This document shows, one piece after another, positions 21,033 through 30,815 of a stretch of 64,000 nt of DNA. The stretch is taken from contig NC_087066.1 in assembly GCF_963678635.1 (NCBI RefSeq), positions 34,477,301 to 34,541,300 on the forward strand, in the 5' to 3' direction. Numbering within the stretch: position 1 is the stretch's first letter; each line of letters begins with the position of its first letter. A program made the translations under genes and the position numbers. This DNA comes from Symsagittifera roscoffensis (taxonomy: Eukaryota; Xenacoelomorpha; Acoela; Convolutidae). A model generated the notes under the pieces. The model worked only from the letters and a program-made list of their open reading frames with translations. It was not told where the DNA came from and did not search any database.

Positions 21033-22150
21033 GTGTTGCCGCAACTCTATCAGACAGAACTTTTATTCAGGTCGCAGGACCAGATGGGCCATCAGGGAAT
21101 CGACAAAGTATATCAGAGGATCCTGAAGCGCTTTGAGTGGCCTGGAATGAAAAAGGCATGCGAGAAGTGGGTAACAGCATGTCTGTCATGCCAGCAGGTC
21201 AAGGATTCAAGGAAATTGCGATGTCCTTTGCAGTCGATCGAGTCGTCTGAATTTAACGAGGTGGTGCAGATTGATCACCAAAAGATTTCCATGACAGACA
21301 GTGGTTATAATCAAGTCTTAGTCATAATAGATCACTTCACGAAGTATGCAGGGGCCGTGTCCTGCATAACTGCCTCAGCGGAAGAGACGTGCGATCACCT
21401 GATCAATACGTGGATAACGAGACATGGTTGTCCCATGACATTTCAATCGGATAATGGAACAGTTTTCGTGGGAGAACTTACGAAAGAGCTTATGAGACGC
21501 TCACAGGTTGCTCAAGCTCACTCCACGACATACCATCCCCAGACGAATGGCTTAGTGGAAAGGCAGAATCGAACGTAAGTGTCGATGCTGAGGGTATATT
21601 GTTCCAGGTACATGACCGATTGGGACAGATATCTTCCACATGTGATGGGAGCTTATAACAGCACGCAAAATTCCACCACCGGAGTTAGTCCACACATGAT
21701 GCTAACCGGACACGAGAAGTATTTGCCCTTGATTTTCTTCTACCCAGAGTATGAGGGAAAGAAAACGCCACCACAGGTCTATGTAAGGGATGTGATTAGA
21801 CGTCAACAGGAGTGGAACGACTTGTGTAGACAAAATACTCAGCAGGCACAGGCAAGGCAGAGGAAAAGATTCGACAAGAAAGCAGCTGGTACAAAAGCTT
21901 ACTCGGTAGGAGACTACGTATGGGTATTTCAGAACGTTATACCATCGATAGGATCGAAAAATCTCCTAAAAAGTTGAGGGGACCGTTCATGATTACGGAA
22001 GTGCTCCAGGAGGGATGCTTTTATAAACTGGCCGAGCCGCTGATTACGAAAACATTAAGCCACACAACCCATAGACAGAAGACTGGTGTATACCTGCAGA
22101 CATGGGGGTTTATAGATGGGGGTTTATATGATGATGGACCCTGCCTTTGA
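21033..22150 (+). pseudogene. Integrase with GPF/Y module
   Basis: The zinc-binding N-terminus shows MGHQG and CLSC, but the first expected His reads Gln (SQDQMGHQG). The catalytic core retains all three acidic residues: Asp at 21273 (VQIDH), Asp at 21450 (SDNGT) and Glu at 21558 (LVERQNR). The last two are separated by exactly 35 residues, the DD(35)E spacing of retroviral integrases. A TAA at 21576 interrupts the frame, which then continues (YMTDWDRYLPHVMGAYNST, VGDYVWVF). A frameshift at ~21950 leads to RGPFMITEV (21977-22003), the GPF/Y C-terminal module typical of Ty3/gypsy integrases. It would insert cDNA into host DNA. Confidence 0.92.
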
Positions 22151-23111
22151 GGTCAACGAGAAGGGCACCAGGGAAAAGAACGATGGGAATGAAGTCGTAG
22201 AGGGAGGAACAAGTCCACCACTGGACCTGGATCCAAACGAGGTGATTGAAGCAGATGAAGAAACCTTACCCTACGCAGAGGAGGACTGGCAAGACCCCGA
22301 ACAAAGGGAGGTTCCCAAGAATTTGGAACCAGATCTTCCGTTCACGATACAGACTCGACAGAATGACAGGACAAGATCCAAGAAGAAATGTAACCCTTAC
22401 GGCGACGATTTTGTAGTGGACAGGATAGATCTAAAGAAGATAGTGGAAGAAGTGGTGGGTCTAGAAGGAATAACCGTGTCGCAAGACATCAACATAGTAG
22501 ATGAACACGATACGGAATGGATCGAGGACCGGTCGAATCCCGAGGTAGAATTCGACGATGAGCTTCAGCAATCCTACGAACAAGACTTGACGAATCTACA
22601 TGTCTTGGAGTGGCTGAACGAAATGACGTCGGACCCAAAGGAGACCAGTGTCACGATTCAAGATGTAGATCGTGAAAGCATGCAATACATGAAAACCGAA
22701 CGAGAGGATCCTTCCTGGGCTGCCCAGGAAGGGCGACTACTCATTCCGGCTTCCAACCTCGAATTGATATCCGGTATGCGATCGACGGGGAAGTCGATGG
22801 ATAATTTTCTCCGGGGAGTGGGGGTAGGACTTAATCACACTGAAAATTTATTAATAAAAACATTAAGAATAGCAAGAAAGACAGGAGAATTAGAAGCGAA
22901 AACTTGCGAGGACCCTAAGAAACCGGACATAGGGAGGGTAGTTGAGTCATGTTTTAACTTACCAAATAAATATTCAAGTAGCATAAAACTAACAGATAGC
23001 GATTTCATACTCACAAATAGAACATGTGCGATAGCAATCACAGCAGACATGAGTTTTAAGAAAGCGTTAGCAGCAGATTTTAAGAGAGAATATAAAAACG
23101 TAGAATTCCTT
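22116..23111 (+). pseudogene. Post-integrase acidic extension of Pol
   Basis: A 332-codon open stretch, the longest undisturbed frame in the window. It overlaps the end of the integrase frame by 35 bases. The first 250 residues are acidic (EADEETLPYAEEDWQDPE, PEVEFDDELQQSYEQDL) and resemble no domain I know. The segment SWAAQEGRLLIPASNLELI...LIKTLRIARKTGELEAKTCEDP precedes the macro-like domain, whose first strands (KYSSSIKLTDSDFIL, CAIAITADMSFKKALAADFK) lie in the last 60 residues. The frame stops at a TGA (23112) and the homology continues in frame. Confidence 0.7.
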
Positions 23112-23345
23112 TGAAAGCAAAGACCAGGAATAGGGGGCGTAGCAGCTTTGCCTCCGGCGGCGTGACAGATACCGGGAAATTACTTATGCTTCTTGGTGAC
23201 GAGGTCGGCACGTGGACCCGGAAGTCCTTGACGAGATTGAGAGACTTCCTCGCAGAAAAGGAAGTGACGGAGCTTTCGCTTCCAGTGTACGATTCGAACA
23301 GAGGACAACTGCATCCACGGGAGCTGCACGCAACTGCATCCACGG
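22966..23345 (+). pseudogene. Macro-like (ADP-ribose-binding) domain at the end of Pol
   Basis: Starts in the frame of the preceding entry with the macro pattern of a first strand, then C-AIAITADMSFKKALAADFK, in which host proteins usually have a small hydrophobic core followed by SAD(x)xMGKGIAxxFK. After a TGA at 23112 the same frame gives KQRPGIGGVAALPP (the GxVA strand) and, after a second TGA at 23163, NYLCFLVTRS. A frameshift near 23215 then restores SLTRLRDFLAEKEVTELSLPVYDSNRG, matching the late helix and the final strand (normally sxPxxGxGxxG). Macro domains bind or hydrolyse ADP-ribose on proteins and nucleic acids. The motif match is strong by eye but untested, and the usual final Gly-rich loop is changed (DSNRG). 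What it does for the element is unknown. Confidence 0.7.
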
Positions 23346-23744
23346 GAGCTGAGTTTAGGTGGCATGCAGGAGGGCGTCATGCTAAATGTGTGTTGTGTGT
23401 GATATGTGTGTTTTGTTATGTTATGTGTTATGTTAATAAGACTCTGGGTAAGAAGGAGTTAGTAAATATGACAACTGAATGACAATCTTAGGAATAGATC
23501 CAGAGTTTGGACTGGCCAATCTTAGGCCGAATTCCAAGATTTTAGAAACTGATTGGTTTTAAGAAATTTTAGGATTGAAATCTTTTTATCGGAGTGTTTT
23601 AAATAAATTTTAATATAAAACTAGTGTAAAACTGACAAGTGTGATATTCGTGACCTCTTTTCTAGATCCTGATTGATCGTTTAATTACTCACTTGACTTG
23701 ATTTCAAATCATTGAATCAATAACAGAATCAAACCTGAAAGAGA
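23346..23744 (+). other. Spacer between Pol and the downstream module
   Basis: A 24-25 bp direct repeat (CAACTGCATCCACGGGAGCT at about 23307 and 23331) ends the macro region. A GT-rich stretch follows, then about 260 bp of AT-rich non-coding sequence with a TATA-like TTAATATAAAAC near 23610. It could be an internal promoter or UTR of a second transcript, or the boundary between two elements. No LTR ends were recognised. Confidence 0.45.
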
Positions 23745-24642
23745 ATGAATAATTTCAACTTGGACGAACTGATGGACCTGGCAGAGGCATGTGTAGGACC
23801 GATGGTAGATGCGATCTATCGGAGGCTAATAGATCGAGACATCGCTTTGGAAGACCCAGAGGTAGTCATGTTGATGACCGCCTTGATAAACATCTTGGGG
23901 CATGACAACCGTGGGGACCGCCCCACGGAAGTCTTAATGATGGCAGCATACGGAGAGAGGGGAGTACTAGACCGCCCGAACATAAGAGTGATGAGGTGGA
24001 GAAACGGGGCTCTCTCAGGGAGCGACTTGGCGAATGAGCCTGAATTGGGAAGTTCGAGGGTGAGATGCCTGTCCACCAAGCCCAAGCCTGGACTGAGGAG
24101 AATGAACAGCGAGGCTGCCTAGTCTAGTTCACAACTGAGATTAGCTGTGCCACCAAAGAGGGCGGGAGTAGAAGAGGAGGTTCAAACGAACGAAACCATG
24201 CAAGATCTAAATGGGAAAAAAAGACGAACTGGAAAAGACAAGAAGGGAGCTGGACGAGATGACCAAGACCATGCTCAGTATAGAAGAAGATAGGGACTTA
24301 TGGAAGAAATTGTTTGAAGACTGCAACAAGAAGCAGGGTGAAGAAATAGAGCGCTTGAGGCGAGAATACAAGCAGCGATCGGAGCGTCTGTCGTTAACGA
24401 CAGCCGTAGAAAAACTGATACCTACAAGAAATATTCCTCGTGGGCAGTCCCCGATGGAGCTCTTGACGCCTCGAGAAATGAGTCAGACGACAGAAACGCG
24501 ACTCCCGGCTACAACTGGCCGAGTGACAATCCCGGACCCGAGTGACACCTTAGGTGACCCAGTCGTGGAGCAAACGGTGAGGTTGCTGGTAGAGACAGCT
24601 GGACGACTGGTTGCCAAGAGGAATGCGCCACGTTCTGGGTGA
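23745..24642 (+). pseudogene. Downstream module: N-terminal acidic protein with coiled coil
   Basis: The ATG at 23745 begins NNFNLDELMDLAEACVGPMV and runs 125 residues to a TAG at 24120. After a frame change at ~24200 a strongly charged helical segment follows (ELEKTRRELDEMTKTMLSIEEDRDLW..., 24217-24380), predicted coiled coil by heptad-like Leu/Met spacing, and then a Pro/Thr-rich tail. No family recognised. As the first protein of the module it may be gag-like or structural, but that is only positional inference. Confidence 0.5.
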
Positions 24643-24694
24643 CTGCACCCTATGAAACAATCGGTGACACGGCAGAGTACAACTATCCCAAGAC

Positions 24695-25395
24695 GTGATG
24701 ACCAGAGAGGGAGTTAGCAATGCAACATCATCAACAAGGAGGTCTAGGGTCCTAGACAGAAAGATACGAGAGATGCCGGCGAAGAAAGTGTCTCGAGTGA
24801 TTGACGTGGAAAAGAACAACCAGTTGAAGTATAGCTTTACAGGAGTTCCGGATACGGATCCGAGAGCCTGCTTCAATCGATCGACTTGGAGCCCAGCAGT
24901 AAACATGCAGCAACCGCCACTTGGGACATCACATCTGATACTGGGGGACAGCTTGGTCAGAGTGCTCCAGAATTTGAGGACTTCCTGGATCACTACGGTG
25001 ATCGCTTTCGGAGGCGCAACGATAGCCCAGTTATTTCGGATGGTGGAGCTGATGAACCCAGGGAGAATCCCTAATGTAATGATCCTAGTAGGGACGAATA
25101 ACATATCGAGAAGCTCAGATGGGAAGAGGCACTATGGGAGTCAATGATGGTGTGCCTATTTACTACTCTCTGGCACTCTGCGGTACTGACCGTCTGCACT
25201 GTACCAATGAGCTCGAAGACGTTGACAGCAACAGGAAGAAGACACAATAAAAGAGCAATCAGGTGGAACACCATCTAAGGAATCTTGCGAGTTGGAATGC
25301 TGGACGGATGATGCTTATGGATGTTGAGCACGAGCTGAGAGCTATGGATCAGGCCAGACTACTGACGGCATCCACTTTGATATACCATCGAAGGA
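24695..25395 (+). pseudogene. SGNH/GDSL hydrolase-like domain of the downstream module
   Basis: The order of motifs fits the SGNH esterase fold. Block I is LGDSLVRVL with the nucleophile Ser (24941-24967). Block II is FGGATI with its Gly (~25007). Block III is VGTNNIS with Gly and Asn (25088-25108). After two frame changes an SAVLTVCTVP strand appears at ~25170-25200, and block V is DGIHFD with Asp and His at 25364-25381. SGNH domains are esterases or acyl-hydrolases. They are known in ORF1 of CR1-like LINEs and in some Ngaro (DIRS-type) elements; I do not know of one as a regular part of Ty3/gypsy elements. All four landmark residues (Ser, Gly, Asn, His) are still readable, but the frame is broken. 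Confidence 0.75.
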
Positions 25396-25404
25396 CAAGC
25401 ATGG

Positions 25405-25942
25405 TTGCACAAAGTCTTCCAAGAGCGATTAGATGAAATGGAAGTAGAACTCTTTGACACGGGACTGCTGAAGAAGGAAGAAACATCAAATAAACCGGCA
25501 ATTTCAACCTTTGTGCCTCCTCACTTGGAAACAAGTTTGGGAACGGTCCCAGCCTTGACGACCTATAGCGGAAACGAACAGCACCTCTAGATCGGATACG
25601 AGATCAGAGACGACGAGCACCAGTCGAGAGGAGCGACGCCCAAACAGGAGCTCTCTGATGTGGCCAAGGCCCATACCTTCTCCCTGGCCCATATACAAGT
25701 ATGATCTGATAAAACTGAACCTTCAGACGGTGAGTTTTGCAGCGGATGTCATGAAGATGTTGAACGGAGCGAGATTGTCTGTCAACGGAATCTACTCAAT
25801 AACAAGCGTGGACTGGTTAATAGCTGCTGGCATTAACTTCAGCTCTACAACTGCCTTGAGGTTTGCCGATTTAGAGGGACTGCCCTCGAACAATACAATG
25901 GGTCCAGTGAACGCAAAAATGCACGAACGTTACAAGACGTGA
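25405..25942 (+). pseudogene. Downstream module: unknown region after the SGNH domain
   Basis: Two overlapping frames. The first (25405-25590) continues the SGNH C-terminal helix (VFQERLDEMEVELFDTGLL) into a Pro/Thr-rich stretch. The second (25658-25942) reads WPIYKYDLIKLNLQTVSF...DWLIAAGINFSSTTALRFADLEGLP. No known domain. It overlaps the next frame by 4 bases (ATGA at 25939). Confidence 0.5.
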
Positions 25943-27090
25943 AACTGAATCATGACGAAGAAAATCAAGAAGAAAGACCCGGAAGATTCGTGACGACGAG
26001 GGCATCAATTGGACAACATGTAAAGATGTTCAGTCAGGTGAAAGCACCCCCAGGCCACGTGAAAGAAAGAGCGTACCCGAAACAAGTGAATCAAGAAGGT
26101 GATGTTCAGAGATACGGTGGTTTGAAGGCGAGAAAAAAAGATGAGACAACCTTTGCTGCATATGACAAGGCTGAAACGAGGAAGGCCAATATTATGATAG
26201 TCGCGAGTTCAGACTTCGTATATACCTCCAAATCTCTGTTTTGGCCTGATGTTATAATGTTGGCAGCGGTCGACCTGGACCTAATGCAATCCGTGTCGAC
26301 GGCAATCGGAGTACAAAGGCAGACACAGATGCAGCCAATCACAATTGTGTTCGCTGGCATCAATGAACATCTACACAGTAGGGGTTTCCTGAGCAGTTTC
26401 AGAGAGCCTTCGGCGGCCAAAAGCGCTGTAAGGCCAGCTATAAAAGATATCTTCGAGCCAATGGGTGAAGTAGCAGATACCCTGAAAGAGGGTGCCTTCA
26501 CTAAGATAACACAAAGAGCCGTGTTCGCGCTGTCTCCGGGATATGCAAGTCTCCCGAATGGACTGAAGTTCGTGTATGCGATTGTGGCTTTGCTCTCGGA
26601 AGGGAAATATGATGTGAACATATCTGCCTCAAATCGCGAGATAGAGATGAAGAATCTGAAGCAACTCAGGGCTGAATTACCTGCGGTGTGGTCGGACATC
26701 TCGAACGCGATGTGAGGATTCAAGGACCATTCACTATACATATTAGTATTGGACAAAGTGCTGGGGTTGGAACTGTCCAACTTCAGTCGACAGCTCAAAT
26801 TGAAGCCAGGAATTGACAATGACCATTGAGTAATCGTAGCGATGTCAAACATTTTATGGTTCCGGGGAATGGAAGTAAAAGAGGAAGGAGAAAGTAGAAA
26901 GAACTCCAAGGAGACCAGAGCTGACTTGGAAGCGATGATTTTGAGGACGAAACCAGAGGCTAACCAGGGGCTGCACTTGACCCCTCGGATAGCAGCGTTG
27001 GGCTCAGATGCGTTCGAGCAAGGCCCAGTGATGATCAAGATGATCCATGGCTATTTGGTGAAGGAGGTGAACCTAGCCCAAAAATGCTGA
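25939..27090 (+). pseudogene. Downstream module: large unknown protein, segment 1
   Basis: One frame with two in-frame TGA (26713, 26827) and otherwise open for 380 codons. It has a globular composition with hydrophobic strands (IMIVASSDFVYTSKSLFW, DVIMLAAVDLDLMQSV, ITIVFAGINEHL, AVFALSPGYASLP, FVYAIVALLSEGKYDV). The alternation of strands with AGINEHL weakly recalls block III (G-x-N) of an SGNH or Rossmann-like alpha/beta fold, but the other blocks are not visible. The function is unknown. Confidence 0.55.
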
Positions 27091-27092
27091 AG

Positions 27093-28386
27093 AGAAATCA
27101 GCCGAGTTTGTGAACAGAGTGTGCCAAGTTACCCTGGAAGCTTTCTGGACCCAGAAAGTGAGGGGGAAAGAAGGCTTTGACCGGACCGATTGCATGCTGT
27201 AAGGGCTAGGAGCCGGATGGACCGCGTCCTTCTTGGGGATAATTTACCCAAATCTTTCTCGATATTTGATAAAGGAATTCCTCCAAGCAGTAGTGGAAGT
27301 ATCAATCGTTGAACTACTAGCCTTGTTCGTGACGTTTGCAGCAGAAAACTTTGTGAAAGAACCGGCTGTACTGCTCACCGAAGGAGTTCAAAATTTGCGA
27401 TTAGATGGACTTTTAACGTTGATCGCGATAACGCATGGAAACTTGGGAGGACTGATGAATTTGACCCAGAGCAGATGAGAGAGACTGTGAGGAAGTTCGA
27501 CGTGAAGCGAGCTACGGGTTCCTGGAACAATATAAGAGATTTGAGACATACTCTTATGCAGTACCTGCTGCAGCAGAATCGCTTTGGAACAGGAGAGGAT
27601 GAAACAATCCAGAGGGAGGAAGACGTGCGACGACATGTTGGGGGCATGCCCCTGCTAACTGATGTGAGCTTAGTTATGAGGACCGATCTCTTAGTGTTGA
27701 TCAGAGGAGCCACGGAGTTCGTGACGGTCATATATGGAGCAGCAGTCACGTTTGCGTTCCCTGATGTTAAGGTGGAAGCATACAGGACGTCGGTGCTGCG
27801 CCTGAACCTCATATGAGCAGTGGACGGAAGTGCGCTGTATTGGTGTGGGCAGCACGTATTGCGAGAACTCATGAGTGAAGATCTGTTGTTTGCAAAGATA
27901 TCGGAGCCAGAGATGACGGTCGTCAACTTCGACGATCACTTCCGTGATCGTATGAGAGAATTGGACAGAGGGCACATTGAAGTATTCCCAAAGCTCAGGA
28001 ACCTAAGGCCGTATGACAAGACAATTGGCGAGATCACTAGAACTCTTCGACTCACCGCAGTATACAACAAGGTGAGAGAAGAGACGAAAGGCTGGGGTGA
28101 TTACAAGAAGCTGCCAGAGGAAATCCATGAATTCCCTCTGATAAGAAGGATGTTGCTCGGAGCAGTCTCCGCAGTGCAAACTCCTAGGTTGAGAGGGTTT
28201 GAGACCAATGAAAGGAGGGTGGCGAAATTCTTGGAAACGATGGATCCGTGTTTTGTGGGCAGAAATTCCGCCGTGTTACAGCGTACGCATTTTGCTTACA
28301 CGGATCAGGCAATGAGAAGGCGAATAAGCAACGCAGCGACTCCCAAGCCTGGGAGATTAACGAGGAATGGGCGAAACTGGATCTAG
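27093..28386 (+). pseudogene. Downstream module: large unknown protein, segment 2
   Basis: Continues after a one-base frame change as FVNRVCQVTLEAFWTQKVRG, with a TAA at 27200. It carries on through SRYLIKEFLQAVVEVSIVELLALFVTFAAENF to 27478, then from 27475 in another frame with one TGA at 27814. Segments such as FVTVIYGAAVTFAFPD and MTVVNFDDHFRDRMRELDRG suggest an alpha/beta globular protein. I recognise no family. Frame ends overlap by 4 bases (ATGA). Confidence 0.55.
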
Positions 28387-29265
28387 CGCCTATGAGGATG
28401 AGAGGTAGAGCCGAATTACCAGACGCCTCCTTGATTTTGACGAGTTTGAAACCGGATTTTGACAATTTTGACGAGTTTAACGGTGGGAGCAACGCTACAG
28501 ACGAGAACCTTGCTAGCACCCTTCGGCTATGAGGAGGTCAAAATAGTCTATGGAGATGAAGAAGATCAGTCAGCTGGCAGGCTAGTCATACGGAAATTTC
28601 CGGAAGGGGCCGGAAGTGAAGAGCAAGGGCCCTCAAAATCAAAAGAGAAATCAGAAGGAGATGATGGGCAGGGAGGTAGCCGTCGATCGGAGGAACCCAT
28701 GCAACAGGAACCCGATCAGGCCGAGAAAGAAGACGATAAGACAACGACAGGAGGAATATCCAGCCTAGACTTCAGTTTCCTCAGTGATTTTGAAAGCGGC
28801 GCGGATGCGTTGGAGACGACTGAGCCAGCAGACGAGGGTACTTCCACGCTAGAACCCCCGTCAGCCTTTATGGAAACGAACCGGAATTTGTCGGAGAGCG
28901 GCTCTCCGAGCAACTCTAAAGCTACAGAACAAAGACTCCTCATGGAATCACCAAGGAGAAGAAGAATAGGAGGCGCTGCCAGAGTACCTTTCTTGGGAAC
29001 GTTGCCCAAAGAAAAGTGGGAGGTGCATCACAGGGACCATAAAATTAGGACGGGATGTAGATTGGAAAGGTTTGCAGTAGTCTTTATGGAAGAGGTCTGG
29101 ACAGTAGTTCAGAGCTACGGTACCCAGTCCTTTTTAAAATTAGGTCTCAACCGACCACTAATGCGGAAGTTCCTTGATAAACTCGACGAGTGTGAAAGGA
29201 GATTGAGTGAGTTATTGCTCGATTCAGCCACTGATGAAAGTGAGGCAAATTCTCCTACAAGATGA
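28248..29265 (+). pseudogene. Downstream module: unknown protein with acidic linker
   Basis: Frame 28248-28532 carries EINEEWAKLDLAPMRMRGRAELPDASL, and frame 28459-29265 continues with VKIVYGDEEDQ, a long acidic low-complexity stretch (28610-28900), then a basic-hydrophobic domain (RRRRIGGAARVPFLG, FAVVFMEEVWTVVQSYG, LNRPLMRKFLDKLDECERRLSELLLDSATDE). This last part has clear relatives at 41640-41910 (VRVPVLRCQWE, EEFDECGGRMSKLLIGSTNDK), so the domain is a conserved feature of the family. The function is unknown. Confidence 0.55.
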
Positions 29266-29798
29266 CGTCGCACGAAGATAAAGGAGAAGTGGTATATCTG
29301 TCAAGAGCCCGGAAACAAACGATGCGATCAAAATTGGTGATTGATAAGATTAATGAAATGAAGACGAAACTGGGCAGCAAGGTGATATCGAGGAAAGCGC
29401 AAAAGACAAAGGTGGATTCTGAAATCTCGATGAAAGCTGTCAACTCAGCGAAAAGAAAACGAGTCGAAGAAGCTACGGATTTGGGACAGGGTGATGATCG
29501 ATTGCCTGACACAGACAGAATGTTGACTGATGTAGCGATGGTGCCACCCATTCTCATGGCAGGAATAAAATCAACCGGTTACAAAACCAATAGGATCGAC
29601 CGCACTCTGACTGGAGCAATCTTAGAAATGGAAATACTCAGCCAATGTGGAGAGAGTACTATGAAAGACTTTAAACCATCTCCCATGAACCATGGAAAGG
29701 GAAGTGTTTTAGGACAGCTAGTGCCAGTGGAATATAACAAACTGACAGTGGATACATGGAGATGTTGGAGTATAGAAATTCGGCCAGAGGACACTTAA
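29262..29798 (+). pseudogene. Downstream module: basic unknown protein
   Basis: The ATG at 29262 overlaps the previous stop (ATGA), which may be coupled reinitiation or simply a frameshift. The product is basic near the start (KGEVVYLSRARKQTMRSKLVIDKINEMKTKLGSK), then PPILMAGIKSTGYKTNRIDRTLTGAILEMEIL. Both segments are preserved in the decayed copy at 41936-42240 (SEVVYLSKTWKGKLPSKLLIEQVKDKKTNLGSK; YASYKTESSDQTLSGA). No known family. Confidence 0.5.
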
Positions 29799-30564
29799 TG
29801 GCTCTAGAAGACAAAAGTGCCATGGAAAGTTATTTGGAGACGATGATGAAAGGCACCACCCTGAAACAGAAAGCATACGGGACTCTAGCGTCGTCTGAAA
29901 TGCTGGCAGAAACGATCGAGCAGTTGGTGAGCCTTCCATGGAGAGCGGAAGTAATACGATACTTCGAAGAAGAAATGAGAACCACGCCGAAGATACACGC
30001 TCTGATAGCATTACCTTACGTGAGAACTGAGTTACAACTGAGTTTCGCCTGGTGCATGATCGGACTGACTCGTGGGAAATATGATTCAAAAGAAAGGAAA
30101 AGATCAAAGGAAGAAAAAGTATTCCTAATGACGAGCATGAGATATCTGATAACCCAAGAGGAAGCGGCAATAGCGTGCGCGAAGCGGAGAGACGCTCTAT
30201 GTTTCATCCGGTTCATGATAGAACAAATTTCAGTGCCAGCATTGAACACCTACACCTGTGTCAAGATGCTAAGTGAAGGCGATGAACGAGCGAAAGCCTT
30301 GCTCTTGCTAGCACTGCTGGATATGCATCAAAGTAATCCAATGAGGGTAAACATGAAAGAACCCGTAGAACTAGAACCCATGAGGAAATAGACGAAATAA
30401 GGAGATTCTCAGACAAAGAGCTGAGGCTCACTAAGGAATCCATGAGAACACTGCCGAAATTCAGTGAATACTGTGGACCAATCAGGAAGAAATCCTACAG
30501 TTACGTGTCCGGAATCATAGGGATAGCGTACTCCATGAGTTTTCTCCAACTAGTTGTTGTATGA
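29756..30564 (+). pseudogene. Downstream module: helical C-terminal protein, truncated
   Basis: Open for 211 codons (EYRNSARGHLMALEDKSAMESYLETMM..., IHALIALPYVRTELQLSFAWCMIGLTRGKYDSKER...), predicted mostly helical. After a frame change at ~30390 it continues EIDEIRRFSDKELRLTKESM...YSYVSGIIGIAYSMSFLQ to a TGA at 30562. The last part matches 37445-37610 (RFPNKKL; YQFVSGIMGIFYN). That copy goes on coding for another ~400 bp, so this one is cut short where LINE sequence begins. Confidence 0.55.
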
Positions 30565-30594
30565 GTGCCCAGAGTTCGACTGGATTTGTTGCGT

Positions 30595-30815
30595 TTGTTT
30601 ATAGTAGGCGCGCCAATTTACTGCTTTTTTCCTTTCATATAATTCTTCCTTCCATAGATGAGACTACTTGATTTTGAACACTTTTCTGATAACCTCGTCA
30701 AGAGTAAATGGTGGTTGATTACGGAATTGAGATGGTTTTTTATGAGGTATGCAACGATTCATAGCTCAAGAACTCAACCTCGAAAAAAATCTCTATTCTT
30801 TCGACTGTGCCTTCC
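30595..30815 (-). pseudogene. CR1/Jockey-like LINE fragment, same family as the 1.6-kb array
   Basis: Aligns with 3118-3330 of the array (shared TAGTAGGCGCGCCAATT, TTTCTGATAAC, CGTCAAGAGTA, GGTATGCAACGAT). On the minus strand it reads NRCIPHKKPSQFRNQPP...IRKVFKIK, the pre-RT linker of that LINE, then a stop. It abuts the truncated retroelement on the left and a foldback element on the right. Confidence 0.8.

Larger units (their letters stand above)
13793..30564 (+). mobile_element. Giant Ty3/gypsy-like retroelement with macro domain and downstream SGNH-containing module
   Basis: Nearly 17 kb of plus-strand, purine-rich coding sequence with one non-coding break at 23483-23744. The first part encodes gag, protease, RT/RNase H, integrase and a C-terminal macro domain. 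The second part encodes a coiled-coil protein, an SGNH-like domain and several large unknown proteins. Both halves show similar decay (in-frame stops and frameshifts every few hundred bases). The right end is cut at 30564: a related fragment at 37445-38050 continues coding for some 400 bp past the same point, and here LINE sequence follows instead. LTRs were not found. Typical Ty3/gypsy elements are 5-8 kb, although giant ones exist (Ogre in plants, Burro in planarians). It may be one element or two in tandem. Confidence 0.7.

Noticed and set aside
26106-27038. 310-codon minus-strand frame
   Set aside because: It is antisense to the purine-rich module coding sequence; the plus strand has the protein-like pattern and relatives elsewhere.
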